Counted from the stretch's first letter, positions 33,670-44,764 are shown. The stretch is DNA of 64,000 nt from Tenrec ecaudatus (GCF_050624435.1 NC_134541.1:12972995-13036994), one strand, 5' to 3'. Notes: a model not told the origin generated them from the letters alone. Numbers and translations are program-made.

Positions 33670-33830
33670 GATGATCCCACTTTTTCAAAGCCATCATCAC
33701 ACCCCTTTTGAGACTGGGGAGAACAGCAAGGTTGGGTAGCTTGCACAGAGTCACTCGGCTTTAAATGGCTAAACCAGATTTGACCCGGGAAGGCCTCTGC
33801 TCACACTCGAGTGCTCTAGTGTGCTGTCTG
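33670..33830 (-). repeat. MIR
   Basis: GAGACTGGGGAGAACAGCAA, GGTAGCTTGCACAGAGTCAC, AACCAGATTTGACCCGGG; reverse MIR order. Confidence 0.7.
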
Positions 33831-35325
33831 TAGGAGCCCAGTGCCCATGTCCTGCCCCCTGGAAGAGGGTCCCAGGGTCTAGGAGGTCCCAGCACATATA
33901 TCAGGGGTGGGGAGGTGGGGAGTGACGGGGTGTTCGGTGAGCACCTCCCCACCAGCCTAGGGCGGGTCCATCCGGCTTCCCAGCCAGAAGGCAGCCAGAG
34001 CCCAGTTTACAACGTGTGAGATTTCTCACCCATGGCAGTGGCAGGCAGCTCAGCTCCTGGCTCCCAGGCCAGCCTGCCTGCTGGGCTGGCTGGGAGTTCT
34101 GTAGCTCACTAAAAAGAGCTTCCCACTGCAGGGCCCCCAGAGGAGGGAACCGCCAGGACCCCTAGAAGGAGCCCTAGAACCAACCCTGTCCCCTGACCCT
34201 CTCTACTCCCTTCTGCCCTCTGCCTACCCATCCAACCCTGGATCTTCTAGAAACCTGTTCTCTATAAGTCAGAAGATTCATCATGAGGCAGGGGAGGTGT
34301 TCTTTGTCCTCCACGGGGCGGTGTTCTCTCATTCAATGCTCAAGCATGCTCCGAGCCAGAGCTGTGTGGCAGCTTGGGAGCAGAGGCTATGGCTCTGAAC
34401 CAAGCCGCCACCCTCCTTGAGCTCACAGGCAGCTCTAAGGGACAGGCTTGGTCTTCTCATCTGTTCCATGAAAGAAAACAAGCAGAGTGGGGGGCAGGAG
34501 ACAGGAGGGGGCTGTCTCAGACACACGGGGCCTAGGCCAGCCTCTCGCAGGACCGGGGTTCCAGGCCAAGGAATAGCAAGTGGCTTCTCTGAGCTTGACT
34601 TCCGCCTTGAGTCAAGGCTATGATTGAAATGGAGCCTTTGGGAGCGTCCTCCCCTCCCAGCCTACCCCATTCTGGGGTCTCAGCCTTCCTTTCCTCCCTC
34701 CACCCTCCCATTTCTCCATCTGGCTCCTTCCTCCAACGGCAGAGAACAGTGACAGCATACACATCTGTGTGAGTTCTGGTTCCCTCTGCCTCCCAGCCTC
34801 CTGCTTGCTCTGAACCTGCCTGGAAGCCTCGAGAGGCAGAGCCAGGTGGGTCCTGTTCCCTGCTTATTCTCCAGCACCGGCACAGTGTCTGGCACATCCC
34901 CACTTGGCGATGGGAACACAGAGGCTAGAGAGGCATCTTGGTTGGTTCAACATGTCACCGTGGCAGCACCAGAGTGGGACAATCAGCCCTGTCCCGCTCA
35001 CGCCCCTGAGTCCCTAGCCCTGTCCTCACAGCTTGCCCTGCAGTGATTTCACGGTTGGCTGGGGGGGGGGGGGGCTAGGCGGTGGCATGCACAGAGGGCA
35101 ATAGCCCCCGACCGGAAATGTGCAGCATCGTGTATCACAGCCGGGGGCGCTCCGCGGCGACTGATGCAGTCACTGTCAATAGGATCCGTAAATCACCATC
35201 TGATGCCATGCTTCCTATGGCCTGCACCCTGGGGCTCAGGGTTGATTGTTGAGAGCCACCTCGTGGGTTACAGTTTAAAGCTGCCCCCCACCCCACCCCG
35301 AATATGCAGGGCTGCAATCTTTCTT
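33831..35325. other. Intergenic, L2-like fragment
   Basis: L2-like (-) at about 34325-34440 (CATTCAATGCTCAAGCATGC, CACCCTCCTTGAGCTCACAG). A G-run of about 12 lies at 35061-35072. No gene recognised. Confidence 0.45.
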
Positions 35326-35327
35326 CC

Positions 35328-35525
35328 AGGAGCCCTGGTGGTGTAGAGGTTACACGCTGGGCGCTGCTATCCCAACGGTTGGCAGTTTGAAACCCACAGC
35401 AGCTCCACAAGATAAAAGACAGGGCTTTCTACTCCCGCAAAGAACAGTTACAGTCTCGGAAACCCACCACGGGTGTCGCTGGAGTCAGCACGGATTCGAT
35501 GGCAGGGAGTTCGGTTTGGGGCTGG
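35328..35525 (+). repeat. AfroSINE at edge of CpG island
   Basis: CAGGAGCCCTGGTGGTGTAG head, GACAGGGCTTTCTACTCCCG, tail TCAGCACGGATTCGATGGCA and a GTTCGGTTTGGGG end. Confidence 0.92.
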
Positions 35526-35559
35526 TTACTCGAGTGGACCGCTAGGTCTTTCTCCCGCC

Positions 35560-36320
35560 GCACTGCGCGGTGGGTGGGGAGCGCCAGCCTAAGAGCCAAC
35601 AGCCAAGTGTTTTAAGGGCTGCAGAGGAGGAAATCGAGTCACGGAGAAGCGAGGCGCCGGGAAGGAAGTCCTTAGCGGGGAGAGCCCAGATGTGGGGGCC
35701 TGCCCCGCCTGCCGGTCGCCATCCGCGCCGCGCGCCCGGCAGCCGCGGGTCCCGGGAGGCCGGGGGAATGCGCGGGGGCGGGCGGGCCGCGGGGGCCGGC
35801 TCACGTTTCCGGCCAGGCCCCGCAGCCCCTCCGCCCCCTCGCCACCGCTGCTGGCGGCCCCCTCATTAAGGCGCCTTTTGCCTTCCACCTCCGAATTTTC
35901 CACGCAGGGTTAGGCTGGCGACGCGCTGTCTGCGGGCCCCATAAAGGCCGCCGTGTGCTGCATTCGTCTCGCTGGGGGCCGGCGGCCTGGAGGGGCGCCC
36001 GCCTGCGAGGGGGGTGGGCTGCACCCGCGGGAGGCCTCCGCCTGCTCCTTGTAGCCTGGGCTCCCTTCCCGGGATGCAGCCCCGAGAATTCCAGATTCAT
36101 AAACATTTTTTTTTAGAAAAGACCGCAGCTAGCATGTATCCAGCGCTGCTAAAAGTGCCAAGAGGACGCCAAGCACGCAGTCCCGTGGGAGGCGCGGCGC
36201 GGCGCGGCGGGGAAGCGAAGTCCCCGAGAGCGCGAGGGGATGGGAGTGGCTCCCGCGGGAGGTGGGGTAAAACGCCCACGCTCGCTCGCTCTGAAGGGGT
36301 GGGATGAACCCGAGGGGACA
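35560..36320. promoter_or_regulatory. Intergenic CpG island, possible ncRNA promoter or enhancer
   Basis: An isolated block of dense CpG, including GGCGCGGCGCGGCGCGGCGG near 36189-36210 and a CpG-rich core at 35640-35960. It starts just after an AfroSINE and lies about 14 kb past the SNAI1 poly(A) site. No convincing open frame or splice pattern is visible. Around it are TAAT-type homeodomain motifs (CATTAAGG), a forkhead-like TAAACA and ETS-like TTCCGG. It could start a non-coding transcript (human has the non-coding TRERNA1 downstream of SNAI1) or act as an enhancer; the sequence cannot decide. Confidence 0.7.
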
Positions 36321-36344
36321 GTAGTCACAGCTCGGGCCACTCTG

Positions 36345-36620
36345 GAACACCAGCACTGTGCCAAGGGCTGGGAACATCAGAGAGAGCAAAGCGGAGCCCC
36401 CTGCCCTCCTGTGGCTGATACTCCAGTGGGGGAGCCAGACAGCGACAAATAAACACCTACCAGAAAGTGTCAGATGGTGGCCTGGCGCTGTGGGGGGAAT
36501 CGAGCAAGGGAGAGGAGTGAGTAGAGGCGGGGAGGGAGTAGGGAGGGGCTCTGCGAGACCAGCATGCGGTGGGTGTAAGGTGGTTCGGGAACAGTCAGGG
36601 AAGGTCTTCGGTGCTTGTTA
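36345..36620 (-). repeat. L2 fragment
   Basis: CCAGCACTGTGCCAAGGGCT, GCCCTCCTGTGGCTGATACT, CAGACAGCGACAAATAAACA: reverse L2 3' end and upstream region. Confidence 0.68.
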
Positions 36621-36789
36621 TCAATGGGATTTCTTTCTACAGGCAGTGTCTCCTGCAAAGGCCCCGAGGCAGCAGTGTGCTTGCCCCACCATTTGGGGAA
36701 CCGCTGACTCTAAGCATTGTTCATAGGGCACTGCTTCCCTGTTCTTTCAGCCCCACTAGGTCAGTTCAGGAATCTGTGCAATCCCTCCC

Positions 36790-36875
36790 TCTCTTCCAGT
36801 GGAGGAAACACCCTGAAGGCTCCTTCCCCAGATCACGGATCAAAATGGGATTTGAACCAGGACCTTTCACGTGCT
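36790..36875 (-). repeat. MIR fragment
   Basis: CAGTGGAGGAAACACCCTGA, then GATTTGAACCAGGACC. Confidence 0.6.
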
Positions 36876-37294
36876 AAAACTAAAAACTGACAAAAACCCA
36901 AACCTGATGCTACGGAGTGCTGACTAGGATGGGGACCACCCGGAATGCTCTCCTCTCTCGCTGGGGGAGAAGCACCCCAGCACAGAACTCTAGGAAGGGC
37001 GGGCAGCGGAGGATGAAAGGAAAAGGCCACACTCTACCCCTAGGAGACAACGATACTGCTCGGAAGTACTGTCCCCAAGCAAAAGAACGGATGGGCTCCC
37101 ACGGCAGTCTGGCTGTGCACGCTCCTAGCAGCTGCCCCCGTAGCTGTAACACCGGGGACAAGGCAGATAGATGGCCGCCGGGGGAAGTTAACAAGCCAAG
37201 AGCAGGAGATGCAGGCAAGGGACAGTACCGCTCAAGCATGGTGGCAGCAGAAGCTGGCTTCTGGGGCTCTGGAATGTTCTGTGTCTTCATCTGG

Positions 37295-37395
37295 GGGCTG
37301 GCGACACACTCTCAGAAACCCATGGGGCAAGTTCTAGTCTGCCTGACAGGGTCTCTATGAGTCAGAATTGACTAGGCGGCAGTGAGGTTTAGTTA
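37295..37395 (+). repeat. AfroSINE, 3' end only
   Basis: CTCTCAGAAACCCATGGGGC, GACAGGGTCTCTATGAGTCA, then GCGGCAGTGAGGTTTAG. Confidence 0.8.
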
Positions 37396-37689
37396 TTTAT
37401 TTATTGGCAGTGAGTTTTTGAGATTATATACACATTAGCTCACACATACACTTAAAAAAATTTTTTTTCAGACAATTCAAGGGAAAAAAAAGTGACAAGT
37501 CAGTATCCTCCTGCCCTGTGTCCCAGCCCCCAGATCTCCTCTGCAGAGGCCACCAGACACGGTTACGGCTCTGTATTTATGCTTGAAAAACATTCTAAAA
37601 GGGCTGCTAGCTGGAAGAATTCCTCCCTGATCCTTGGGCCTCAGTGTTTTATTTTGAAAGCCTTCCTTGGGCCAAAGGTTAGATAAGGG

Positions 37690-37870
37690 TCCATGCAGTC
37701 AGACAGATCCCAGTTCAAATCCCTGCTTAACCATTCCCACCTGGGCCAGAGGAGGGGGGGGGGCGGGGGGGGGCACTTTACCGCAGACAAATCCCTCCCT
37801 TCTCTGGTGCTTAAGTCTCCTCCTCTGTAAAATGAGAATGTGGCAGCAGTGGCCTTACTATCTCTCTAAG
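37690..37870 (+). repeat. MIR with G-tract
   Basis: AGATCCCAGTTCAAATCCCT, then after a G-rich run at 37753-37773, CTCCTCTGTAAAATGAGAAT. Confidence 0.75.
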
Positions 37871-38059
37871 TAACCATCATTCCTGGCCTCCAGAACCGGT
37901 TGCTCCAGCCTCAGCCAAAAGACCCTGGCTGAGAATTCCATCCTGCTCCAGGCCTGGGGTGAAGAGGGGGAGTGTGTGACAGAACTCAGCCCACACCCTC
38001 CCTCAGAGGCCCTCTGGGGTTGCCTAACACCACATTCTCTGCCAAGATCCCAGGCAACC

Positions 38060-38300
38060 TTCTTTAATTAATTCAGTAAACATTTATTGAGGGCCTACTG
38101 TGTGTCAGGCAGGGTACCAGGCCCTGGTCCTGCCTTCACAAGCTTCATGATCTGCACAGACAGGAGGAGGGAGGCTGTACAGAGTCCAGGGCTCTGCCAT
38201 TCCATTGCTGATGTGAGGAGTTAGTGGTCAGGGTTCAACTGACAGGCCCTGTGGGGACTCAGATGTGTGTGGTGAAGAGAGCCGGAAGAGGGGCCAGGGA
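38060..38300 (-). repeat. L2 3' end
   Basis: AATTCAGTAAACATTTATTG, GGGCCTACTGTGTGTCAGGC, ACCAGGCCCTGGTCCTGCC. Confidence 0.8.
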
Positions 38301-38559
38301 GGACAGAATTAGAACGAAATATATTTCCACACTTTACTCCCACCCACCATCTGCCCTCCTGTCCTTCTAGGGCTCAAGCCCACAGTCAGGAGTCTTGCTC
38401 AGCCTTACCACTCCACCCCTATTCAATGCCTGTCCAGCTGCCTCCGCTCAGCCCATCCACAAAGACGACGCCCATCATCCCTCCTCCCACCAACTCCCAG
38501 AGGAAGCTCCCACCTACCTGCAGGTGCCTCCTCTCTGGTCAAACATTTCCTTTTGAGTC

Positions 38560-38945
38560 CACTCAGTCTGTTTCCTCCGGGGACTTCCCATGGCTTAGAA
38601 TAAAACCCAAATGCTGGCTCTGGTCCACAGGCCCTAAGGGACCGGCCCCTGCCCACCCTTCCACCCCATCTCCCAACTCTCCCCTGTCCAGCCACAGGCC
38701 AAATCGTAACCACACCAAGCCCGTTCCCACCTGAGAGCCTTGGCCCTTTCTGTGCTCCCTCTGCCTGAATGCCCTCCTCCCACTCACTGTCCCCCTGTGG
38801 CTCTGCAATGATACCCCGAACTCTTCTCGCCACCCCTGGACTCTCTGGTCTCCAGAACAGGGACTTACTCATCTGCTTGTTCACGGCTGTCTCCCCAGTG
38901 TCTGGAATGGGCCTGGCATAGAGCGGGGGCTCAGGAGACATGTTC
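38560..38945 (+). repeat. L2 3' region
   Basis: CCCATGGCTTAGAATAAAAC, GGCCCTTTCTGTGCTCCCTC, then GTGTCTGGAATGGGCCTGGC. It lies head-to-head with the reverse L2 just upstream. Confidence 0.8.
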
Positions 38946-39330
38946 CCAACTGAGCTTCAGACTTGGGGACTCAGAGCTGGAGCCTGAGCTCTCTCCCCAG
39001 GGGGCAAAAAAAAAAGGCCTAGGATGGGTCTGAGACCCCTGAGGGGCCCCTGCCAGAAAGGACTCCAGGCCTGGGGCGGGGCAGGGCATGGTTTAAATTT
39101 GAAGGCCTAAATATGGTGACCATGTGGCCAGAAAGGCCACTCCTAGGAGAAATGAAACCTTACCGACTTCTGTACTTTATACAGAGCAGTTTGCTGGATG
39201 TCAATTACATCTGAAGGCAGCTAGCTGTTTGCTACGCTCGGCATACATTTATATTTAGCATAGCTAAATAAAAAAACAGCTTCTGATAATGGCAAGTGCC
39301 GGGAAGGAGGATGCCTGTGTGGCCACTGGA
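38946..39330. other. Intergenic, partly AT-rich
   Basis: Single-copy-looking. A 200-base AT-rich section (39095-39290) with GGCCTAAATATGG and CATTTATATTTAGCATAGC has no repeat that I recognise. Confidence 0.4.
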
Positions 39331-39334
39331 AGTA

Positions 39335-39740
39335 GCATGATTTGGGTCAGGCGCACCTCAATCCTAAAAGTGACACTTGAGAGAGGTCTTTTATACCGAT
39401 TGCCAGTACAATAGGCCATTTGCTTTCTTGGCGGCTGCTTCCATGGGTATCGAGTGTGGAGCCACAGAAAAGGAAATCCTCGACCACTTCAACCTTGATG
39501 TTGTCCACGGGTCTCGCGAGGACTTTTGTTTGCTGTATGTTCACGTATAATCCATTCTGCAGTCCCTGCGCTTCTTTAGTGCGTGCTTCAAATCCTCTTC
39601 ACGTTCAGCAAGCAAGCTTACGTCATCGCAAGTCCTTAGGGAGGCTCCGGCTGGTCCTGATGGCATGTTCGTCTTCATACAGCCCAGCTCAGATGATTTG
39701 CTCACACGACTGCCTCGTGGGCGATGTGTAGGTTCTGCGG
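39335..39740 (-). mobile_element. RTE LINE, reverse transcriptase fragment
   Basis: On the minus strand the translation reads DDVSLLAEREEDLKHAL, then NIQQTKVLARP and VEDFLFCGSTLDTHGSS, the segment around and after the polymerase active site of RTE. The expected YADD is changed to TCDD and there are frame breaks between 39541 and 39544, so it is dead. Confidence 0.85.
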
Positions 39741-40207
39741 GAGCCCCAGTAAGCGTCCTAGAATTCCATCCTCTGCAGCGTTGTCCTTCGTCAGGGCCCT
39801 TTGCGTACTCAGTCAAAACAAGTAAACAGCCTCTGGTATCTGTTCGGTCTTTTTCATGACCCTTTGCTTTTCTCATGTGGGAGGTTCTCCTGCCACCCCA
39901 CAGCTCATCCGGGCAGGTTTGGAGGGGAAACCTATGAGGCAGTCTGGGGATAAGTGTTCGTGGTCTGTGGGGGGCACAGCCCCACCCGGGTTGGAGAACA
40001 GGCTGCCCGTAGACAGAGACCCCGAGGGCACACGAGCAGTGCCCAGGGCAGTGCAGGGTGGTACTCAGACATCACCTCACAGCCCTGGAGAAAGTAATTA
40101 GGGCGCCTATGACCCCCAAGTCGGACTTCCTTCACCACAGGGCATGGCACGTTTTGAACTTAATCCTCTAGAATGGGTGTGGGTGTTCTTGTGTCCAAAG
40201 AAAAAAA

Positions 40208-40516
40208 CAAAATGCAAACTCACCGTCATCGAGTTGATGCCGACTGAAAGTGACCTAGTGGGACAGGGCTGAACGCCTCTGGGAGTTGCTGATTCTGTAA
40301 CTCTTTTTTTTTTTTAACATTTTATTAGGGGCTCATACAACTCTTATCACAATCCATACACATACATACATCAATTGTATCGATTCTGTAACTCTTTAAG
40401 GGAGCAGAAAGCTTCACTTTTCTACAGAGGAGCCGCTGGTGGTTTCGAACTGCTGACCTTGTAGTTAGCAGCCCAACTCGTACGTAACCACTGCGCCTAA
40501 CCCCCGGGGCTCCTCG
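40208..40516 (-). repeat. AfroSINE split by an L1 tail
   Basis: CAAACTCACCGTCATCGAG tail, GAACTGCTGACCTTGTAG, head CCCCGGGGCTCCTCG. It is interrupted at 40305-40381 and resumes with the duplicated target. Confidence 0.9.
40305..40381 (-). mobile_element. Very short L1 3' end nested in AfroSINE
   Basis: Only about 60 bases of the L1 3' terminus plus a poly(A) tail (T-run on this strand): AACATTTTATTAGGGGCTCA, CTCTTATCACAATCCATAC. GATTCTGTAACTCTTT flanks it at 40291-40306 and 40382-40397, a perfect 16-base target duplication. Confidence 0.92.
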
Positions 40517-40625
40517 TAAGAAAGTTACAGTCTCCAAATCCCACAGGGCCACTTCGACTCCGACTCCGTCCTGTGTGGTCGTTGTGAGTTGGAATCAACT
40601 CTATGGCAGTAAGTTTAAGACAAAT
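40517..40625 (+). repeat. AfroSINE, 3' half
   Basis: GAAAGTTACAGTCTCCAAAT, GTTGTGAGTTGGAATCAACT, CTATGGCAGTAAGTT. Placed head-to-head with the reverse copy. Confidence 0.85.
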
Positions 40626-41247
40626 CTTCCACATCCTTTTTTTTCTTTCCTTTTCCCTCCCTTCCTGTGTCCCTCCCTTCCCTCCCTCCCCGTCTCCCTT
40701 TCTTCCTTCTTGACGAGTATTCACTGAATACTGGCCCCTCATGCATTCATTCAAGAAGCATTTGGGAGTGTTGATCTTGTTCCGGGTACTTCTCTTCCTC
40801 CGTTCGCATGGCAGACACACAATCTACGTATTTAAAGACCAGGTCGTGGTTTATACCAGCTGCAGAGTTCTCAGAGGAGGCAAGGACCCTGGTTGAGATT
40901 GTCCATCCCCTTAGGCTGGGCATTGAGACTGTTGATGTGTTCTGTTCTTCTGAAAAGTGCCTGGTGGAATGTGTTTATGTACTTTGTGATTTCGTTACTG
41001 GGTCAAAGGTTGAGCGTGTTTTAGGGATGTGCAAAGGCCCCGAGAGGCCAGGGACTCGTCCAGGGTCCCAGAGAGAGGCACTAAGGGTTCTCTGACCTGC
41101 AGGGAGAGGATGGAGCTCCTTTTAGGAGAAGAGGATTTCGGTGGGACTACCCATCCCAAGCATGCCCCACGAGGAACACGTGACCGAGTTTCTCCTCTCT
41201 GCTGCCTCTCTCACCCCCATTAGAGCTTTTATTTGGGGCCATAAAAC

Positions 41248-41458
41248 AACAACAAAACCCTCACTGCCATTAACTTGACTCCCACTCACAAAGACCTTAT
41301 GTGACAGGATAGAACTGCCCCGTGTGAGTTTCTGAGACCGTGAGTCTTTATGGTAGCAGAAAGCCTTGTCTTTCTCCCATGGAGCAGCTGGTGGTTTTGA
41401 ACTGCTGACCTTGAGGTTAGCAGCCTAACAAGTAAACACTATACCACTAGGGCTTCTT
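41248..41458 (-). repeat. AfroSINE, full length
   Basis: AAACCCTCACTGCCATTAAC tail, GATAGAACTGCCCCGTGTGA, GGTGGTTTTGAACTGCTGAC, head ATACCACTAGGGCTTC. Confidence 0.92.
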
Positions 41459-41729
41459 TGGGGCCATAAGGTCCAGCTAAATAACTTGAGTCTTGGTAGG
41501 GGCACAGGTTCCCTCACTTGTACTATGGAGGTATGGGGGGATTGGGAACCACAAGCGTTCAGCAGTCATCCAGCTCTCCCCTGCCCCGCCCACCCACCCA
41601 GCCCTGGCACCTATGTCTCAGGGCACAGGCCATCTCAGGCCCCCAGGGTTAGGGTGCCTCAACGAGACCTGAAATATTACCATTAGCCTTTATGTGACTG
41701 GCAGGCAATTAACACCAGGCAGGATGGAC

Positions 41730-41802
41730 TGGTCCTCAGAAGAGGAAACGGGACGCTCAGAGATGGAGCAGTCGGATCAAGGTCACATAGCAGGTGCATA
41801 GT
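41730..41802 (-). repeat. MIR, first half
   Basis: GAAGAGGAAACGGGACGCTC, GATCAAGGTCACATAGCAGG. It is interrupted at 41803 and resumes after 42371 (GAGCTGTGACTCCAGG, GGTTCCAGAACCTGAG). Confidence 0.75.
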
Positions 41803-42371
41803 TGTGTCAATCCTGGTAGACTAGAGAAACAAATTCATGGACACTCATATGTGTATAAGATAGTTTTATATAAAGGGTAATTGTACATTAGAAAGCATCC
41901 CAACCCAGTCCAGTCCAAGCCCATAAGTCCAATATCAGCCCACATGTCTGATACCAACCATATAGTTCTCTTCACACTGACGAAGCACGTGCAATGACGC
42001 CGACTGCAGGACGATCACAGGCCAGTGGGTAGAAAGTCTTTGATCCTGTGGCACTGTAAGCATCTCAGCGCTGGCAGGGCTCTCCACGTGGCTTCTCCAG
42101 GTCCATGGTTCTGGCTGCATCAGGGTAGGTCCATGTGGCTTCTCCTTAGGGATGTCTCATAGGGAGTCAGCCTTGTGTCTTATCAGTAGAGTGTCTCCAA
42201 GGGAGGGAGGAGAGAGACTCACCTTTCTCCAAGGAGGACATTCAGGAATTCCCAGAATCCTTAGGGGAAGGCCCACACAGAGGCCTCATTGGCTATATCC
42301 TGATTGACAGGCTAGATTCCACCCCTATACTCTCAATCCTCAAATTGTCACCAGATTATGCATCTACCACA
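41803..42371. mobile_element. LTR-like element inserted in MIR
   Basis: A 569-base insertion with LTR-type ends TGTGTCAATC and CTACCACA. Flanks ATAGT and GTAGT would be a 5-base target duplication with one mismatch. A TATA-like TTATATAAAG is at about 41866. No internal open frame, primer site or partner copy in the window. It fits a solo LTR of an endogenous retrovirus; the family is not assigned and the orientation is uncertain. Confidence 0.6.
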
Positions 42372-42549
42372 GTAGTGAAGCTGAGCTGTGACTCCAGGTA
42401 GACTGGTTCCAGAACCTGAGCTGTACCCGCTGTGGGGCTGCCCCTTCCACCCATGTCACCTAGGGCTGTTGTAAGGATCCATCAGTCAGAAGGCTTGCCC
42501 CTCAGACAGACTCCTAAGCCTCTCTTCTGAGGACAAATCCATTCTTGCT

Positions 42550-42840
42550 CCCCCACCCCCCAAACCCTCCCTGTAGCTTCAGGGTAAACCCAAATGCTCC
42601 TCCCGCCCCCAGGCCTACAACCGATTCCTCTGCCCATGCCAGCCCCCTCAGCTGGCATTCCCCACCCACCCACCTCTGCTATAACCTCTGCACTCGAGTT
42701 GGGAGCCTAAGGTCTTCTCTCTTCAAGGAACCAGTGAGGCAAAATCCAACTCACCCTCCGCAACTCCTCTGGACTGTCCCCTCCTCCAGCTGTTTTCCTA
42801 GCCCTCCCACGGGCTTGGTGTGTGAGTAATAAAATTCCCG
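42550..42840 (+). repeat. L2 3' region
   Basis: CCTCCCTGTAGCTTCAGGGT, AAACCCAAATGCTCC, CCAGGCCTACAACCGATTCC; order matches L2. Confidence 0.62.
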
Positions 42841-43575
42841 GAGCCATTCCAGGCCCTGAGAAAGGCTTGCTGGGGCCCTTGGCCGTCGCCACACAACTGT
42901 GGGTGCAGGAGTGGATCCAAGGCCCAGGGATGCCAGGGCGGGCCGCAGAGGGAAGTTGGACCCAAAAAGCCCGTGCCAGGTAGGTGGTCCTGTTCTCCCA
43001 GAAACGAAAAACTTCTGATAAAGGCAGTTCTGGGAAATGTTTAAATCATTCAGTGAGCCAACACTAGCCTATAGAAGGCAGACACGGAGACGTTATAAAC
43101 CACCTCATGCCACGCTCGCCCTGCTGCCGAAGTGAACGGCAGCCAATCATTGAAAATTTCCCTTTGCGGAAATCCCCCCTAACGGTTTGTGCAGTTTATT
43201 ATTAAATGAGCAACATGGCACCTCCAGGAGCTCATCTCTTCAGAGGGATGTTCCTAGTTCCAGAACTTCTCCTGCACCCCCACCATCCCTGCCACATCTC
43301 TCCTCCCCACACCAAGTAAAACCAATGAACTCCGATTGGCCAGATATTTTGTATCCTTCTTTGTCTTTCAAAGGAAGGTTTAAGGAGTTAATCTATGTAA
43401 GACGCTGGGCACACACAAAGCCAAGTTGTTGGCCTCACTTTATCTATCTCCTGCGGCTACACGCATTCCTTCATCCTCCACGTCACAAGACTCTGCGTGC
43501 ACGGAGCCACAAGGCCCGAGTCACAGAGGAGTGAAGGGAGCCAACCAGACAAAACAGAGACACCCCCCCACCCCA
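42841..43575. other. Intergenic, repeat-poor
   Basis: No repeat recognised over about 700 bases. Contains TTCTGGGAAATG, CCAATCATTG and two NF-kB-like motifs within 30 bases near 43155-43185 (GAAAATTTCCC, GGAAATCCCC). Possible regulatory sequence, not proven. Confidence 0.4.
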
Positions 43576-43576
43576 A

Positions 43577-43603
43577 CACACACACACACACACACACACA
43601 CAC
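43577..43603 (+). repeat. (CA)n microsatellite
   Basis: Thirteen CA units after a C-run. Confidence 0.97.
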
Positions 43604-43764
43604 GGGAGGGGGCAGACAGACAGGCACTAGAAAGCGCCGTGGAGTTGTGAATGATGAAATGCTCCGTCTGTCAGGTGCTGACAGGGCTATAGAGAAGAGC
43701 AAAGGGGGGGAGGAGGAAATGAAAAAGGGAGGGGCTTCTCTAAAGCAGCACTGAAATCAAAACC

Positions 43765-44130
43765 CCCCCTAACATCCCCCCCAGCCACAGCACGCACGTA
43801 GTACCTATGCCTGAAGAGGCGGCCCTTTCTCACGGCTGCGCAATGGTCTGGAATGGGTGGTCCCACAGTTGGTTGAAGACCATTCCACTCTGCATCCAGC
43901 TTCCAGTGGCGAATTCTTCAGAAGTGGCCCAGCGTGTCCTTCCTCCTGGCCTGTCTTAGTCTGGAAGCCCCACTGAAACCTGTCCACCGAGGATGGATGA
44001 CCCTGCTGGTCTTTGACACACCGGAGGCCAAGCCTCCAGGCAAGACACTGCAGCATGACAAACTGACCGAGGACACAGACTGACCACGGTGGACTCAAAC
44101 CACCACCGTGAGGAGGACGTCGGGGTTCGA
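43765..44130 (-). mobile_element. RTE-associated repeat, 5' region, copy A
   Basis: Reverse-oriented copy of the element at 58055-58395. Shared strings include GTCCTCGGTCAGTTTGTCAT, CAGACTAAGACAGGCCAGGA and GCCACTTCTGAAGAATTCGC (reverse strand). I recall a similar string at the 5' end of the afrotherian RTE LINE. An open frame of 97 codons crosses it (43805-44098, minus) and encodes the same peptide as copy B. Confidence 0.65.
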
Positions 44131-44764
44131 AGCGGGTCTTTCTGTTGCGTCAGAACTGACTCGGACAACAACATTCCCGATGGAACAATTGAATTGGTTC
44201 CAAATTTCTGTTTCCTCCTGGTTCAAGGTGCCTCCCCCCCCCGCCCCCGCCACACACACACACATGCTTGAAAGCACAGGGTCCAACTATGTGACTCCCT
44301 GCAGGAGAGTGTTCTGGGCAAGGAAGCAGAAGTGCAAAGGCCCAGCGGAGGCCCCTGAAGCCCTGTGTGAGCATCCCCAGGGGCAGGCGTGGCTCTCCAG
44401 TGCAGGGGCTGGGGCTGGAGATGAGGTAGTGGTGTTGGCAGCCAATTGGTACAGGGCCTTGTGGGCCACGGTGCAGATTTTGGCTTTTCCTGTGTGGGAG
44501 ATGGGAACCATGTGTGACATGAACAGTACAGGCCCGCCACAGTTTTGCAGGATTCCGCATTTGCTAGGGGCTCCCAGGGCGGCCCGCTAATACACGCATA
44601 TGTAGAATGGAAACCAATGCCCAGCTGGTGTCAAACCAAGGTGCGCTGACTCAGACCAGTGAGTCCCGGCTTACAAATGTCTGACTTCCTGCATCATTCG
44701 TACTTGCCCTATTACGTAAATGTGTTCCCGCTATGAAGCAACTGAACTAACCCCTACTCACCAA

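Noticed and set aside
35560..36320. Naming the CpG island as the TRERNA1 promoter
   Set aside because: The position relative to SNAI1 is only loosely compatible and I see no sequence that identifies this RNA.
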